A DNA stretch of 64,000 bases from Nocardioides aromaticivorans (GTDB lineage Bacteria; Actinomycetota; Actinomycetes; Propionibacteriales; Nocardioidaceae): the NCBI RefSeq assembly GCF_013408525.1, contig NZ_JACBZM010000001.1:4909001-4973000 (forward strand), written 5' to 3'. The notes under the pieces are model-generated. The model did no database searches, was not told where the DNA came from, and worked only from the letters and a program-made list of their open reading frames with translations. The position numbers were made by a program, and so were the translations under genes. Positions within the stretch are counted from its first letter, which is position 1; each line of letters starts with the position of its first letter. Shown in pieces: positions 1 through 9,569 of the stretch.

Positions 1-500
1 GCCTTGGTGCTGGGGTCGTCGGTCGGCTCGCCGTCGGCGCTCAGGTCGAGACCCGGACGGCCGAGGCCGCCGGGCAGGCCTCCGGTGGACTGGGCGCACG
101 GGCCCTGGGAGAAGTCCGAGCAGGCGACCAGGCGGAAGCGCAGCTGCGCCTGCCGCTTGACGGTCTCCTCGAGCTGGTCACGGTCGGCGCCCTTGCCCGG
201 CACCTCGACGACGATGTTGCGCCCGCCCTGGGTGGTGACCGCCGCCTCGGCGACACCGGAGCCGTTGACGCGCTGGTCGATGATCCGGCGCGCCTCCTCG
301 AGGTTCTCCTTGCTGGGGGTCCCGTCGGTGGTCAGCGTGATCCGGGTGCCGCCCTGGAGGTCGAGGCCGAGGGCTGGACGCCACGGCTTCTCCGGCGGCT
401 TGACGCCGGCCTGCGACAGCGCGGTGAGTCCGTAGACCACGGCGAGGCCGAGGAAGAAGATGATCAGGTTGCGCCCGGGGCGCGGACGGCGCGCGGCCAT
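1..500 (-). CDS. secD: Protein translocase subunit SecD (3' end outside window)
   Basis: SecD is the membrane subunit that works with SecF to drive late steps of protein export through SecYEG. Only the first 166 codons are in the window. They show a basic N-terminus, one membrane segment at about residues 11-29, the family hallmark LGLDLQGGTRI near residue 44, and the start of the first periplasmic domain with RRIIDQRVNGSGVAE. The ATG at 498-500 lies 2 bases from the yajC stop, so the two are probably co-transcribed. The C-terminal five-helix membrane domain lies beyond the left edge. Confidence 0.93.
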   Translation of the reverse strand, partial: MAARRPRPGRNLIIFFLGLAVVYGLTALSQAGVKPPEKPWRPALGLDLQGGTRITLTTDGTPSKENLEEARRIIDQRVNGSGVAEAAVTTQGGRNIVVEVPGKGADRDQLEETVKRQAQLRFRLVACSDFSQGPCAQSTGGLPGGLGRPGLDLSADGEPTDDPSTK

Positions 501-502
501 GC

Positions 503-826
503 TCAGCGCTCCTCTTCGGGGTCGGTGGAGTCGTCGTCGGGGGCGTCGGCGGCCGCGGTCTCGGCGAGGTCGCGGCGTACGGACGCCACGGCGCCGCGCA
601 CGACCTCGACCACCACGCCGGGCGCGATCTCGAGCTCGAGGTTGTCACCGGTCGTGGCGACGATGGTGCCGAAGATGCCGGACGTCAGCATCACGTCGTC
701 GCCGACGGACAGCTGCGACTGGAGCTCGGCAGCCTGCTTGCGCTGGCGGGACGCCGGCCGGATGATCAGCAGCCAGAAGATGACGGCGATCGCGACGATC
801 GGCAGCAGTTGTGCAGCGTCTTTCAC
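503..826 (-). CDS. yajC: Preprotein translocase accessory protein YajC
   Basis: YajC is a small inner-membrane partner of SecDF. The predicted 107-residue protein has one N-terminal membrane helix (LLPIVAIAVIFWLLIIRP), a basic stretch, and the conserved soluble core with SVGDDVMLTSGIFGTI, followed by an acidic tail. The start is a GTG at 824-826, chosen because GGAGAGG sits just upstream and because the longer in-frame extension to 1162 would run into ruvB. It lies directly upstream of secD, the usual actinobacterial order. Confidence 0.92.
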   Translation of the reverse strand: MKDAAQLLPIVAIAVIFWLLIIRPASRQRKQAAELQSQLSVGDDVMLTSGIFGTIVATTGDNLELEIAPGVVVEVVRGAVASVRRDLAETAAADAPDDDSTDPEEER

Positions 827-933
827 AGACGAACCTCTCCAGCGGGGCAGGGATGAGCACCGCTCCTGCGTGGCAGGGGCGGGCCGACAGGGAAGTGTAG
901 CCACGGACCCCAGCCGCCGCGGGATCGGCGGGG

Positions 934-2013
<1,080 letters not shown>

Positions 2014-2019
2014 GACCGA

Positions 2020-2619
2020 TCACGCCTTCGAGAGCGAGCGCAGCGCCGCGCGCAGCAGCGCGCCGACGTCCGGCGAGCCCGCATCGGCCTGGTCGGCGAC
2101 CGCGTCGACGGCCTTCTCGGCGTCCTTGGCGTTGTAGCCGAGGCCGACCAGTCCCTGGTGGACCTGGTCGCGCCAGGCAGCGGCCGCCACCGGAGCACCG
2201 CCGCCCGTCGCGCCGATGGGGGCGCCGATCCGGTCCTTGAGCTCCAGGATGATCCGCTGGGCGCCCTTCTGGCCGATGCCGGGCACCTTGGTGAGGGTCT
2301 TGACGTCCTCGGTGGCGATGGCCGTGCGGACCCCGTCGGGCGAGAGCACGGCGATGATCGACTGGGCGACCTTCGGACCGACGCCCGAGGCGGTCTGGAC
2401 GAGCTCGAAGATCGCCTTCTCCTCCTCGTCGGCGAAGCCGTAGAGGGTGAGGGAGTCCTCGCGCACGACCATGCTCGTGGGCAGCGTCGCCTGACGGCCG
2501 GTGCGGAGCTGGGCGATGGTGCCCGGCGTGCACATCAGCTCGAGGCCGACACCACCGACCTCGACGATGGCGCTGGACAGGGTGACGGCAGCGACGTTGC
2601 CGCGCACGAATGCGATCAT
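2020..2619 (-). CDS. ruvA: Holliday junction DNA-binding protein RuvA
   Basis: RuvA is the tetrameric junction-binding partner of RuvB. The 199-residue protein has the N-terminal OB fold ([10 protein letters not shown]), tandem helix-hairpin-helix elements ([16 protein letters not shown] and [19 protein letters not shown]), and the C-terminal three-helix RuvB-binding domain. It overlaps the ruvC stop by 4 bases, which implies translational coupling. Confidence 0.97.
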   Translation of the reverse strand: MIAFVRGNVAAVTLSSAIVEVGGVGLELMCTPGTIAQLRTGRQATLPTSMVVREDSLTLYGFADEEEKAIFELVQTASGVGPKVAQSIIAVLSPDGVRTAIATEDVKTLTKVPGIGQKGAQRIILELKDRIGAPIGATGGGAPVAAAAWRDQVHQGLVGLGYNAKDAEKAVDAVADQADAGSPDVGALLRAALRSLSKA

Positions 2620-3161
2620 CGGACTCCTCCGGGCAGACGGGAACGGGTGGCGCGCGATGCGGCCAGCGCGGCGTCGATGCGCGCCTGCGAGCCGCCGCGC
2701 CAGATGTGGGTGATCGCGAGCGCCAGCGCGTCGGCGGCATCAGCCGGCTTGGGCATCGCGTCGAGGCGGAGGATGCGCGTGACCATCGCCCCGACCTGCG
2801 CCTTGTCCGCGCGTCCGTTGCCGGACACGGCGGCCTTCACCTCGCTCGGGGTGTGCAGGGCCACGGGCAGCCCGCGCCGCGCGGCGCACACCATCGCGAT
2901 GCCGGCGGCCTGGGCGGTGCCCATGATCGTGCTGACGTCGGAGCGGGCGAAGATCCGCTCGATGGCCACGGCGTCGGGCCGGAACTCGTCGAGCCGGGCG
3001 TCGATGCCCTTCTCGATCGTGACCAGCCGCTCCGGGACCGAGAGCTCGGCGGACGTGCGTACGACGCCCACGTCGACCAGCGTCAGCGGCCGGCCGATCG
3101 AGCCGTCGACCACACCGAGGCCGCACCGGGTCAGTCCCGGGTCGATCCCGAGCACGCGCAC
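2616..3161 (-). CDS. ruvC: Crossover junction endodeoxyribonuclease RuvC
   Basis: RuvC resolves Holliday junctions by symmetric nicking. The 181-residue protein carries the RNase H-fold catalytic acids: D7 in GIDPG, E68 in AIERIF, and D141/D144 in the [12 protein letters not shown] segment. It is the first gene of the ruvCAB operon. A perfect actinobacterial LexA box lies 17 bases upstream of the start, so DNA-damage induction is expected. Confidence 0.97.
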   Translation of the reverse strand: MRVLGIDPGLTRCGLGVVDGSIGRPLTLVDVGVVRTSAELSVPERLVTIEKGIDARLDEFRPDAVAIERIFARSDVSTIMGTAQAAGIAMVCAARRGLPVALHTPSEVKAAVSGNGRADKAQVGAMVTRILRLDAMPKPADAADALALAITHIWRGGSQARIDAALAASRATRSRLPGGVR

Positions 3162-3177
3162 GTCGTCACCTTCCGTC

Positions 3178-3191
3178 CGAACATGTGTTCG
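3178..3191. promoter_or_regulatory. LexA (SOS) operator upstream of ruvCAB
   Basis: The sequence CGAACATGTGTTCG matches the Gram-positive/actinobacterial SOS box CGAACRNRYGTTYG at every constrained position. It sits 17 bases upstream of the ruvC start, where a bound repressor would block the ruvCAB promoter. LexA control of ruv genes is established in actinobacteria; binding here is inferred. Confidence 0.85.
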
Positions 3192-3251
3192 GAGACCAAG
3201 GTAGACGAAAGGACGTGCGATCCGGCCGGGACACGCCCGGCCGGCGCCCCG

Positions 3252-4019
3252 TCACTCCTCGATCTGGTCGAGGACCTCGTCCGGGATGTCGGCGTTGGAG
3301 AAGACGTTCTGGACGTCGTCGAGGTCGTCGACCGCGTCGACGAGCTTGAAGACCTTCCCGGCCGCCGTCGGGTCGGCGACGGGGATGTCCATCGAGGCGA
3401 CGAACTGGACCTCGGCGGAGTCGTAGTCGATGCCGGCCTCCTGCAGCGCCGAGCGGACCGCGACGACGTCGGTCGCCTCGGACTGGACCTCGAAGCTGTC
3501 GCCGAGGTCGTTGACCTCCTCCGCTCCCGCGTCGAGGGTGGCCTCGAGGATGTCGTCCTCGGAGATCTCCTTGCCCTCCTGGGCCTTGGCGACGACGACG
3601 ACGCCCTTGCGCGTGAACAGGCGCGAGACCGAGCCGGGGTCGGCCATGGTGCCGCCGTTGCGGGTGACCGCGGTGCGGACCTCCATCGCGGCGCGGTTGC
3701 GGTTGTCGGTGAGGCACTCGACGAGGAGCGCGACGCCCTGCGGGCCGTAGACCTCGTACATGATCGTCTCGTAGTCGACGCCGCCACCCTCGAGGCCGCC
3801 GCCGCGCTTCACGGCCGAGTCGATGTTCTTGTTGGGGACCGACTGCTTCTTCGCCTTCTGGATGGCGTCGAACAGGGTCGGGTTGCCGGACGGGTCGGGG
3901 CCACCCATCTTCGCGGCGATCTCGATGTTCTTGATCAGCTTCGCGAAGAGCTTGCCGCGCTTGGCGTCGATCGCGGCCTTCTTGTGCTTCGTGGTTGCCC
4001 ACTTGGAGTGGCCAGACAT
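3252..4019 (-). CDS. YebC/PmpR family protein
   Basis: This is a member of the YebC/PmpR (TACO1-like) family, described both as DNA-binding regulators and as factors that relieve ribosome stalling. The 255-residue protein starts [20 protein letters not shown], the diagnostic N-terminus, and contains the expected [14 protein letters not shown] and [19 protein letters not shown] blocks. The ATG at 4017-4019 is preferred over the longer in-frame extension because it restores the family start. It lies between pdxT and ruvC, as in mycobacteria. Confidence 0.95.
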   Translation of the reverse strand: MSGHSKWATTKHKKAAIDAKRGKLFAKLIKNIEIAAKMGGPDPSGNPTLFDAIQKAKKQSVPNKNIDSAVKRGGGLEGGGVDYETIMYEVYGPQGVALLVECLTDNRNRAAMEVRTAVTRNGGTMADPGSVSRLFTRKGVVVVAKAQEGKEISEDDILEATLDAGAEEVNDLGDSFEVQSEATDVVAVRSALQEAGIDYDSAEVQFVASMDIPVADPTAAGKVFKLVDAVDDLDDVQNVFSNADIPDEVLDQIEE

Positions 4020-4084
4020 TTCCGTCCCTCTTCTACCTCGACGACTTCCCTGCTGCCCGGCACCGCCGGAACAGCCGTGCGAGT

Positions 4085-4666
4085 CTATCCGGCGACCATC
4101 TCCAGGAAGACGCGGTGCACCCGGCCGTCCCCGTCCACCTCGGGGTGGAAGGACGTGGCGAGCAGGTGCCCCTGGCGTACGGCGACCGGGTGCCCGTGCG
4201 CCTCGGCGAGCACCTCGACGGCCGGTCCGGCCGCCTCCACCCACGGCGCACGGATGAACACGGCGTGCACCGGCGCGTCGAGGCCGGTGAAGTCGAGGTC
4301 GGCCTCGAACGAGTCGACCTGGCGCCCGAAGGCGTTGCGCCGGACGGTCACGTCGAGGCCGCCGATCGTCTCCTGCCCGACCGTCCCGCCCTCGATGCGG
4401 TCGGCGAGCAGGATCATCCCCGCGCAGGTGCCGAAGGTCGGCATGCCGCCCGCGACGCGCTCGCGGAGCGGGTCGAGCAGCTCGAACGTGCGGGCCAGCT
4501 TGGCCATCGTCGTCGACTCGCCGCCCGGGAGGACCAGCCCGTCACAACGCTCGAGCTCGGCGGGGCGGCGTACGGGGAAGGCGTCGGCGCCCAACGCGGT
4601 CAGGGCGTGCAGGTGTTCGCGGACGTCGCCCTGCAGGGCGAAGACTCCGATCGACGGCATGGGCAC
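4085..4666 (-). CDS. pdxT: Pyridoxal 5'-phosphate synthase glutaminase subunit PdxT
   Basis: PdxT releases ammonia from glutamine and feeds it to PdxS for PLP synthesis. The 193-residue class I glutaminase has [10 protein letters not shown], the PGGEST block, nucleophile C81 (FGTCAG) and the H174/E176 pair (SFHPEVDGD). It is normally adjacent to pdxS, but here it is 7.7 kb away because an accessory operon sits between them. Its first 125 bases overlap the end of the upstream signal-peptidase gene in another frame. An ATG two codons downstream is an alternative start. Confidence 0.95.
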   Translation of the reverse strand: MPMPSIGVFALQGDVREHLHALTALGADAFPVRRPAELERCDGLVLPGGESTTMAKLARTFELLDPLRERVAGGMPTFGTCAGMILLADRIEGGTVGQETIGGLDVTVRRNAFGRQVDSFEADLDFTGLDAPVHAVFIRAPWVEAAGPAVEVLAEAHGHPVAVRQGHLLATSFHPEVDGDGRVHRVFLEMVAG

Positions 4667-5507
4667 CGATCCTAGGGCGGTGGTCGTCGCGTCCCGGCGG
4701 CGGCCGTCCGGCCGGTCCCGCCACCACGCTCCAGAGCGCGGGCAGGAAGCAGGCGAGCACCAGCAGGGCCCACCACCACAGCGGCACGCGCGGGTGCATC
4801 GTGATGCCGTATCGGCCGTCGTCGTCGCGGTGGGTGATCAGCACCGAGCCGACCTCGCCGTCCGTCAGGTCGACGTGCGCGCCGCGGTGCGCCTGGAGTC
4901 GGACGGGGGCCAGCCCGGTCGAGACGTACGTCGCCCGCGCCCCGCCGTCGACCTCGGCGAACCCGAGCTCCTGGGCCCGCATGAAGGGCCGGTGGACGAC
5001 GATCGCCACGCAGAGCAGCACCGCTCCCCCGACGACCAGGACGGGCGTGCGCCAGGTCGGCGACCGGACCAGCCACGCGACGGCGGCCAGGACGAGGCCG
5101 CCGACGAGCAGCAGGGGCGCCGCGACGACGAGCCAGCCGACGCCCGGCCACGTCCACACCACCTCGCCGACGAGGTCCGCCTGGGTGATCCGCCACGGGT
5201 CGGGTGCGGTGATCGCCCCCTGGGTGCCGATGCTGCCGTCCGCGTGGATGACGGCGACCCGGTGGCTGTAGGTGACGTCGCCGCCCGGCGGGTGGAAGGT
5301 CACGAAGTCGCCGACGTGCAGGGAGCCGATGTCCACGGGCTCGACCCACAGCAGCGAGTTCACCGGCGCGACGGTCCCCATCGAGGCCGTCTCCACCCGC
5401 TCCCAGTGCCCACCGCCCGCCCGCCACGCGCCCGCGGCGGCGGTGGCCGCGACCAGCACGGCGAGGAGGGTCCACTGCAGGGCGACCACGGCCCGGCGCC
5501 GGCTCAT
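4542..5507 (-). CDS. SipW/ER-type signal peptidase I, third copy
   Basis: Predicted membrane peptidase of the ER/SipW branch of signal peptidase I, which uses a Ser-His pair. The 321-residue protein has an N-terminal helix, nucleophile S42 in the [10 protein letters not shown] block, H82 in the YSHRVAVI block, and two further helices before an unconserved extracytoplasmic and C-terminal part. The usual GD acid box reads TQGAITAPD, so the first aspartate is replaced by alanine; D103 could substitute. The S-x-P of the nucleophile box is also altered. It overlaps the upstream LamG protein gene by 4 bases, and its basic, low-complexity end runs 125 bases into pdxT. It may be a divergent, specialised or weakly active enzyme. 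Confidence 0.78.
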   Translation of the reverse strand: MSRRRAVVALQWTLLAVLVAATAAAGAWRAGGGHWERVETASMGTVAPVNSLLWVEPVDIGSLHVGDFVTFHPPGGDVTYSHRVAVIHADGSIGTQGAITAPDPWRITQADLVGEVVWTWPGVGWLVVAAPLLLVGGLVLAAVAWLVRSPTWRTPVLVVGGAVLLCVAIVVHRPFMRAQELGFAEVDGGARATYVSTGLAPVRLQAHRGAHVDLTDGEVGSVLITHRDDDGRYGITMHPRVPLWWWALLVLACFLPALWSVVAGPAGRPPPGRDDHRPRIGAHAVDRSLRPAGRRPRTPARPDRVGRRRLPRTPPRRARAL

Positions 5508-6874
5508 GCGAGGAACACCATGGCCGGGTCGGAGGTCCACTGCATCGCCATGGTCCAGCTCGTCGCCGGGCTGGTGCCGTAGGTGAAGGTCAGCGGGACC
5601 AGCAGGCGCAGGCCGGTGATGTCGGTGCTGTAGCCCGGCCCGCGCGCGGAGCTCGTGGTCAGGGACTGCGCCTGCCCCGCCGCCGGCGCCGCGACCGTGC
5701 GGGGGTTCGACGCGGGCGCCACGAGCGCGGTCAGGGTCATCGGCCCGACAGTGGCTGCCGGGTTGGTGAAGGCCAGGGTCGCCAGCACCTGGCTGCACGG
5801 GTCGGCCATCGCTCCCGGCAGCGTCCCCGTGTACGTCGTCAGGCCGTCGTCGCCCAGCATCCAGATCGACGCCGTCCCGCCCGTGCCGGCCAGGGACGTG
5901 CGGTAGGCAGTGGCGCTGGCGGCGGCGTACAGCGTGCCGACGGTGCCGGCCGACAGCGCGGTCGACTGGTTGACGAACGCGCCGGACAGGCGCCCGTGGA
6001 AGGACGACGACGGAGGCGCGGTCAGGCCGGTGAAGTCCGACCAGCCGAGGTGCCAGTAGCCGCTGGTGCCGGTCAGCAGGGCCAGCACGGTGCTCGACGC
6101 CTGGACGTTGCCGTCGACGTACAGGGTGATCGTCATGGTCACGCCGAGGACCGCCTTGGAGACGGTGAGGACCGCGAGGTGCCAGCCCGACGAGTACGAC
6201 GACGAGCTGGCCCCCTGGGTGGTGCCGAGCGTGCTCGACACCGCGTAGCGGACCTTGCCGTTCTGGTCGAGCCAGAGCGCCGGGTTGGCCGCGCCGCTGC
6301 CGTTGGACAGGCTGCTGCTGAGGCTGAGCAGCCCACCGCCCTGGGCGTCGGACGCGTTGAACCAGACGCCCAGCGAGTAGTTGTTGGACAGCAGGCCGAG
6401 CAGGCCCGAGCCGTTGGTGCCGACGATGTCGGTGGCGTAGCCCGATCCGGAGAACTGTGCCGAGGACGTGCTGCCCCACGGGTCGGCCCGCTGTAAGGCG
6501 ACCGCGTTGCGCGCCAGGAGCGGGTCGCCCGCCTGCTGGGTGTTGGCGAAGCGGACCGGGCCGCACGAGGCGGTGGCCAGGCTCTGGGTGATCGCACGGC
6601 CGCTGTCGTTGGTGATCGTGTCCCCCGCGCTCGCGGGCGCTCCGGACGAGGGCGCCAGGGAGCCCGGACACGCGACCGTGGCCGTGCGCGGCCCGCCGAC
6701 GCAGGGCCCACCGGTGTGGGCATGCGTCACGGCGAGGGTTCCGGAGGCGGCGGTGTCCGTGCTGTTGGCGACCACCGCCGACGTCCAGCCGGACAGGGTC
6801 CCGGACGTCCCCGTGGCGAGGCCGAGCAGCGCCAGCGCCGCCACCGCGACGGTCCAGCGGCCCGGCCGCGTCAT
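5504..6874 (-). CDS. Exported LamG/concanavalin-like domain protein with SipW-type signal
   Basis: Predicted 456-residue surface protein. The N-terminus has a hydrophobic helix followed by GTSGTLSGWTSAVVANSTDT, the same signal pattern as its neighbours and one typical of SipW (alternate-type) substrates. Residues of about 120-290 resemble a LamG-like jelly roll (YSLGVWFNASD ... ITLYVDGNVQASS), usually a carbohydrate- or protein-binding fold. Start and stop overlap the adjacent genes by 4 bases each, so it is translated as part of the operon and directly precedes the third signal peptidase. The ligand is unknown. Confidence 0.75.
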   Translation of the reverse strand: MTRPGRWTVAVAALALLGLATGTSGTLSGWTSAVVANSTDTAASGTLAVTHAHTGGPCVGGPRTATVACPGSLAPSSGAPASAGDTITNDSGRAITQSLATASCGPVRFANTQQAGDPLLARNAVALQRADPWGSTSSAQFSGSGYATDIVGTNGSGLLGLLSNNYSLGVWFNASDAQGGGLLSLSSSLSNGSGAANPALWLDQNGKVRYAVSSTLGTTQGASSSSYSSGWHLAVLTVSKAVLGVTMTITLYVDGNVQASSTVLALLTGTSGYWHLGWSDFTGLTAPPSSSFHGRLSGAFVNQSTALSAGTVGTLYAAASATAYRTSLAGTGGTASIWMLGDDGLTTYTGTLPGAMADPCSQVLATLAFTNPAATVGPMTLTALVAPASNPRTVAAPAAGQAQSLTTSSARGPGYSTDITGLRLLVPLTFTYGTSPATSWTMAMQWTSDPAMVFLA

Positions 6875-7566
6875 TTGTTCAGCGTCCAGCTCAGCGGCTG
6901 GCTGACCGTGACGCCCTGGTCGAGCACGGATGCGCCCCCGGGCAGCGCGACCGTGATCCGGCAGGTCGCCGAGGCGCCGGACGCCAGGCCCGGCGTGTGG
7001 GTCAGCGTCGGCATGCTGGCTGCCGAGCCGGCGGCGTACACGAGGTCGGTCCAGGCCGCGCCCGCCGAGTACGACGACCCGCTCGAGCAGCTGACCGCCA
7101 CCGTGAGGTCGGTGGTGCACAGGTTGTTGGGTGTCGGCGTGCCGCTCGACGGGCTGGACGCGCACGTGCCCGGGGTCAGCACGAAGCTCGACGCGTTGGC
7201 CGCGCCGAGGTTGGTGAACACCACGTCGCTCACCTGACTGCCGCCGGGCGCGAGGGGCGAGGTCGTGCCGCCGTACTTGTTGATCGTCGTGCAGGTCGCC
7301 GAGTTGGCCGCGCCGTCGCTGGACCGGCAGGTCTGCGTGACGTGACCCGCGGTGCCGTCGGGGCCGACCTCCTGGAGGATCACCGCGGTCGTGGTCGCGA
7401 CCGTGTTGGTGCCATTGGTCAGCACCGCGCTCGTCCAGTCCGAGAGGGTGCCGTTGACGCCGAGGGTCAGCAGCGCGGCCGCGGTCGCGCAGGCGCCGGC
7501 GAGGAGGCCACGCGGGCCCGGGCGCGGCCACCGGCGCCGTGCGGCGTGGCGGTGCGTCGGCGCCAC
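6871..7566 (-). CDS. Exported protein with SipW-type signal, paralogue of the next gene
   Basis: This 231-residue protein has a basic N-terminus, a hydrophobic helix, then NGTLSDWTSAVLTNGTNT, the alternate-type signal shared across this operon. The mature part is rich in Ser, Thr and Gly with several cysteines, and contains INKYGGTTSPLAPG. That segment aligns with IDKYGGTATPLEPG in the neighbour at 7574-8203, so the two are paralogues. A beta-sandwich fold is likely but no named family is recognised. It ends within the start codon of the LamG-like gene (ATGA overlap). Confidence 0.7.
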   Translation of the reverse strand: MAPTHRHAARRRWPRPGPRGLLAGACATAAALLTLGVNGTLSDWTSAVLTNGTNTVATTTAVILQEVGPDGTAGHVTQTCRSSDGAANSATCTTINKYGGTTSPLAPGGSQVSDVVFTNLGAANASSFVLTPGTCASSPSSGTPTPNNLCTTDLTVAVSCSSGSSYSAGAAWTDLVYAAGSAASMPTLTHTPGLASGASATCRITVALPGGASVLDQGVTVSQPLSWTLNK

Positions 7567-7573
7567 GGCGCCA

Positions 7574-8203
7574 TCACCCCAGCGTCCAGACCAGCGGCTG
7601 CGTCGCGGTCTGCCCCGAGACCTGCGGCGACGCGGACGCGGGCAGCGAGACGTCGAAGGTGCAGTCCGTCGAGTCCCCCGCGTCGAGGCTGGCGACGACG
7701 GCCTGGTCGCCGAAGGCCGAGAGCACGACGGGGGCCCCGGTGGTGTCGAGCGCGCTGGGTGCCGTGCAGACGACCGTGACGAGCGCGACGTCGCAGATGC
7801 TCGCCGTCGCGGTCGGGCTCCCCCCGGACGTCGCGCAGGCGCCGGGTCCCAGCGCGAGCGGGCCGCTGCCCGTGCCGGTGTTCGTGAGCGTGACGGTCAC
7901 CGACTGGTGGTCGCCCGGCTCCAGCGGCGTCGCGGTGCCGCCGTACTTGTCGATGGTCGAGCAGGTGTACGTGTTGGCGGACCCACCGCCGTCGGTGGAC
8001 GTGCACACCGCGCTGTTGGGTCCGGTCTCCTCGAGGACCAGCGCCTGCGCCGCCTCGAGGGTGTTGGTGTCGTTGGTGATGATCGCGCGGGTCCAACTGG
8101 CCAGCGTGCCGCTCACGCCGAGGACCAGGAGGACCGCGGCGATCGCGCCGGCACCGACGAGCGCGAGGCTGCGGCGACGGTCGCGGGAACGGGCAGTGGT
8201 CAT
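7574..8203 (-). CDS. Exported protein with SipW-type signal
   Basis: The 209-residue protein begins MTTARSRDRRR, a twin-basic lead, then a hydrophobic helix and SGTLASWTRAIITNDTNT, the operon's common signal pattern. The mature part has about six cysteines that could form disulfides, and the KYGGTATPLEPG block shared with the downstream paralogue. A beta-rich surface subunit is inferred; no enzymatic motif is visible. It lies 7 bases upstream of its paralogue and 37 bases downstream of the peptidase fusion. Confidence 0.7.
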   Translation of the reverse strand: MTTARSRDRRRSLALVGAGAIAAVLLVLGVSGTLASWTRAIITNDTNTLEAAQALVLEETGPNSAVCTSTDGGGSANTYTCSTIDKYGGTATPLEPGDHQSVTVTLTNTGTGSGPLALGPGACATSGGSPTATASICDVALVTVVCTAPSALDTTGAPVVLSAFGDQAVVASLDAGDSTDCTFDVSLPASASPQVSGQTATQPLVWTLG

Positions 8204-8240
8204 GCCCCTTCATCGGCCGCGCCGCCGCCCGGCTGAGGAC

Positions 8241-9569
8241 TCAGGACACCGAGCAGTTCTTGTTGCCGTTGCCGGAGTAGTTGGCGGCGTTCGACAGCGT
8301 CGACTCCACGCCCCCGGTGACGGCGACCAGTCGGAAGGTCCCGGCCTCGTTGTTGATCGACTGCGTCTGGCCGCTGCGCGCCGTCCCCGCGAAGGTGGTC
8401 GGGGTGCGGAAGCTGCCACCACCGCCGTAGTAGAGCTTGAACGAGTCGGGGTTGCCCGAGCCGGACCAGGTCCACGTCAGGTTGTAGGGGTTGTTGCCGT
8501 TGATGGTCGTGCAGCCGGTGATGACCGGCGTCACCGGCACCGGCGCCGCCACCGTGAACGTGGTGACCAGCGGCGTGGCCGTGTTGCCGGCGACGTCGGA
8601 GGCCGAGTACGTCGCCTGGTAGGTCCCGTTGACCATGAGCGCCGCCGTGAGCCCGCTGGAGCGGTACTGCGCTCCCGACACGACGGTCATCGGCTGGGCC
8701 GCGCACGCGGTGCCGTTGACGAAGGCCGAGCCGTCCCAGCACTGGACGGTGCCGCTGGTGCGTACCAGCTTCACCGCCACGGCGCTCACGCCGGAGCCGG
8801 CCGTGTCGGTCGCGTTGACGCAGACCTGGTTGGCGCTCGACGAGCACGAGAGCGCTGCCCAGTTCGTACCCGTCGCGCCGTTGCTGGGCGCCGGGCTCGT
8901 CAGCACCGGGGGCGTCGTGTCAGGCGTCGTGATCGTCGCGGTCGCTGTCGCGGTGTCCGTCCACACCGCCGACGTGAAGGCCCACGGACCACCGCCGGTC
9001 ACACCGACGACGCCGCCGACGGCGAGGACCGAAGCGAGACCGGCGGGCACGACCAGCCGCCTGGCGCCCGTCGTACGACGCCGGGCGCCGCCGCCGCGGT
9101 GGCCGAACCCGAGGAGGGCGGCAGCCGCCACGAGCAGCCCCGCGGCCAGCAGCCCGGCAGGGCTGGAGGCGGCGCTGAGCACGCGGCCGGCGTACGGGAT
9201 CCCGAAGGCGACGCGATCGGCCGCGTCCACGACGTAGGTCTCGGCGTCCGGCACGTTGTTGGTGTCGCCCTGCAGGGTCAGCGCGACGCCGTCGCCCGAC
9301 GGCACCGCCGCCACGACCCGGTGGGTGACCCGGTGGCCCTGGGCGTCCACCACGCTGACGACGTCCCCGACCGAGATGTCCGCGGCAGGGACCTCCCGGG
9401 CGACGCCCAGCGCACCGGCCTCGTAGGAGGGGCTCATCGACCCGGAGACGAAGACGAGCGGAGTGACGTGGAAGAGCCACCCGGCGACGAAGCCGGCCAG
9501 GCAGAGGGCGCCCAGCACGCCGCCCGTCCACAGCACGGCCTCCCGGCCCCAGCGCGCCACCCGGGTCAT
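8241..9569 (-). CDS. Signal peptidase I fused to a SipW-substrate-like ectodomain
   Basis: The 442-residue protein has two parts. Residues 1-160 are a complete SipW/ER-type signal peptidase: S44 in VSGSMSPSY, H83 in VTHRVV, acid box LQGDTNNVPD (D102), and flanking helices. From about 171 a second hydrophobic segment leads to WAFTSAVWTDTATATATI, resembling the substrate signals of this operon. It is followed by about 230 residues of Ig-like repeats (ATDTAGSGVSAVAVK; YSASDVAGNTATPL). There is no stop or frame change at the junction. It overlaps the upstream gene by 4 bases. The protein may process itself, or the peptidase may stay tethered to a scaffold. Confidence 0.8.
   Translation of the reverse strand: MTRVARWGREAVLWTGGVLGALCLAGFVAGWLFHVTPLVFVSGSMSPSYEAGALGVAREVPAADISVGDVVSVVDAQGHRVTHRVVAAVPSGDGVALTLQGDTNNVPDAETYVVDAADRVAFGIPYAGRVLSAASSPAGLLAAGLLVAAAALLGFGHRGGGARRRTTGARRLVVPAGLASVLAVGGVVGVTGGGPWAFTSAVWTDTATATATITTPDTTPPVLTSPAPSNGATGTNWAALSCSSSANQVCVNATDTAGSGVSAVAVKLVRTSGTVQCWDGSAFVNGTACAAQPMTVVSGAQYRSSGLTAALMVNGTYQATYSASDVAGNTATPLVTTFTVAAPVPVTPVITGCTTINGNNPYNLTWTWSGSGNPDSFKLYYGGGGSFRTPTTFAGTARSGQTQSINNEAGTFRLVAVTGGVESTLSNAANYSGNGNKNCSVS

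Noticed and set aside
2610..5582. 990-codon plus-strand frame across pdxT, yebC and ruvC
   Set aside because: It lies antisense to three well-identified genes and its translation is low-complexity.
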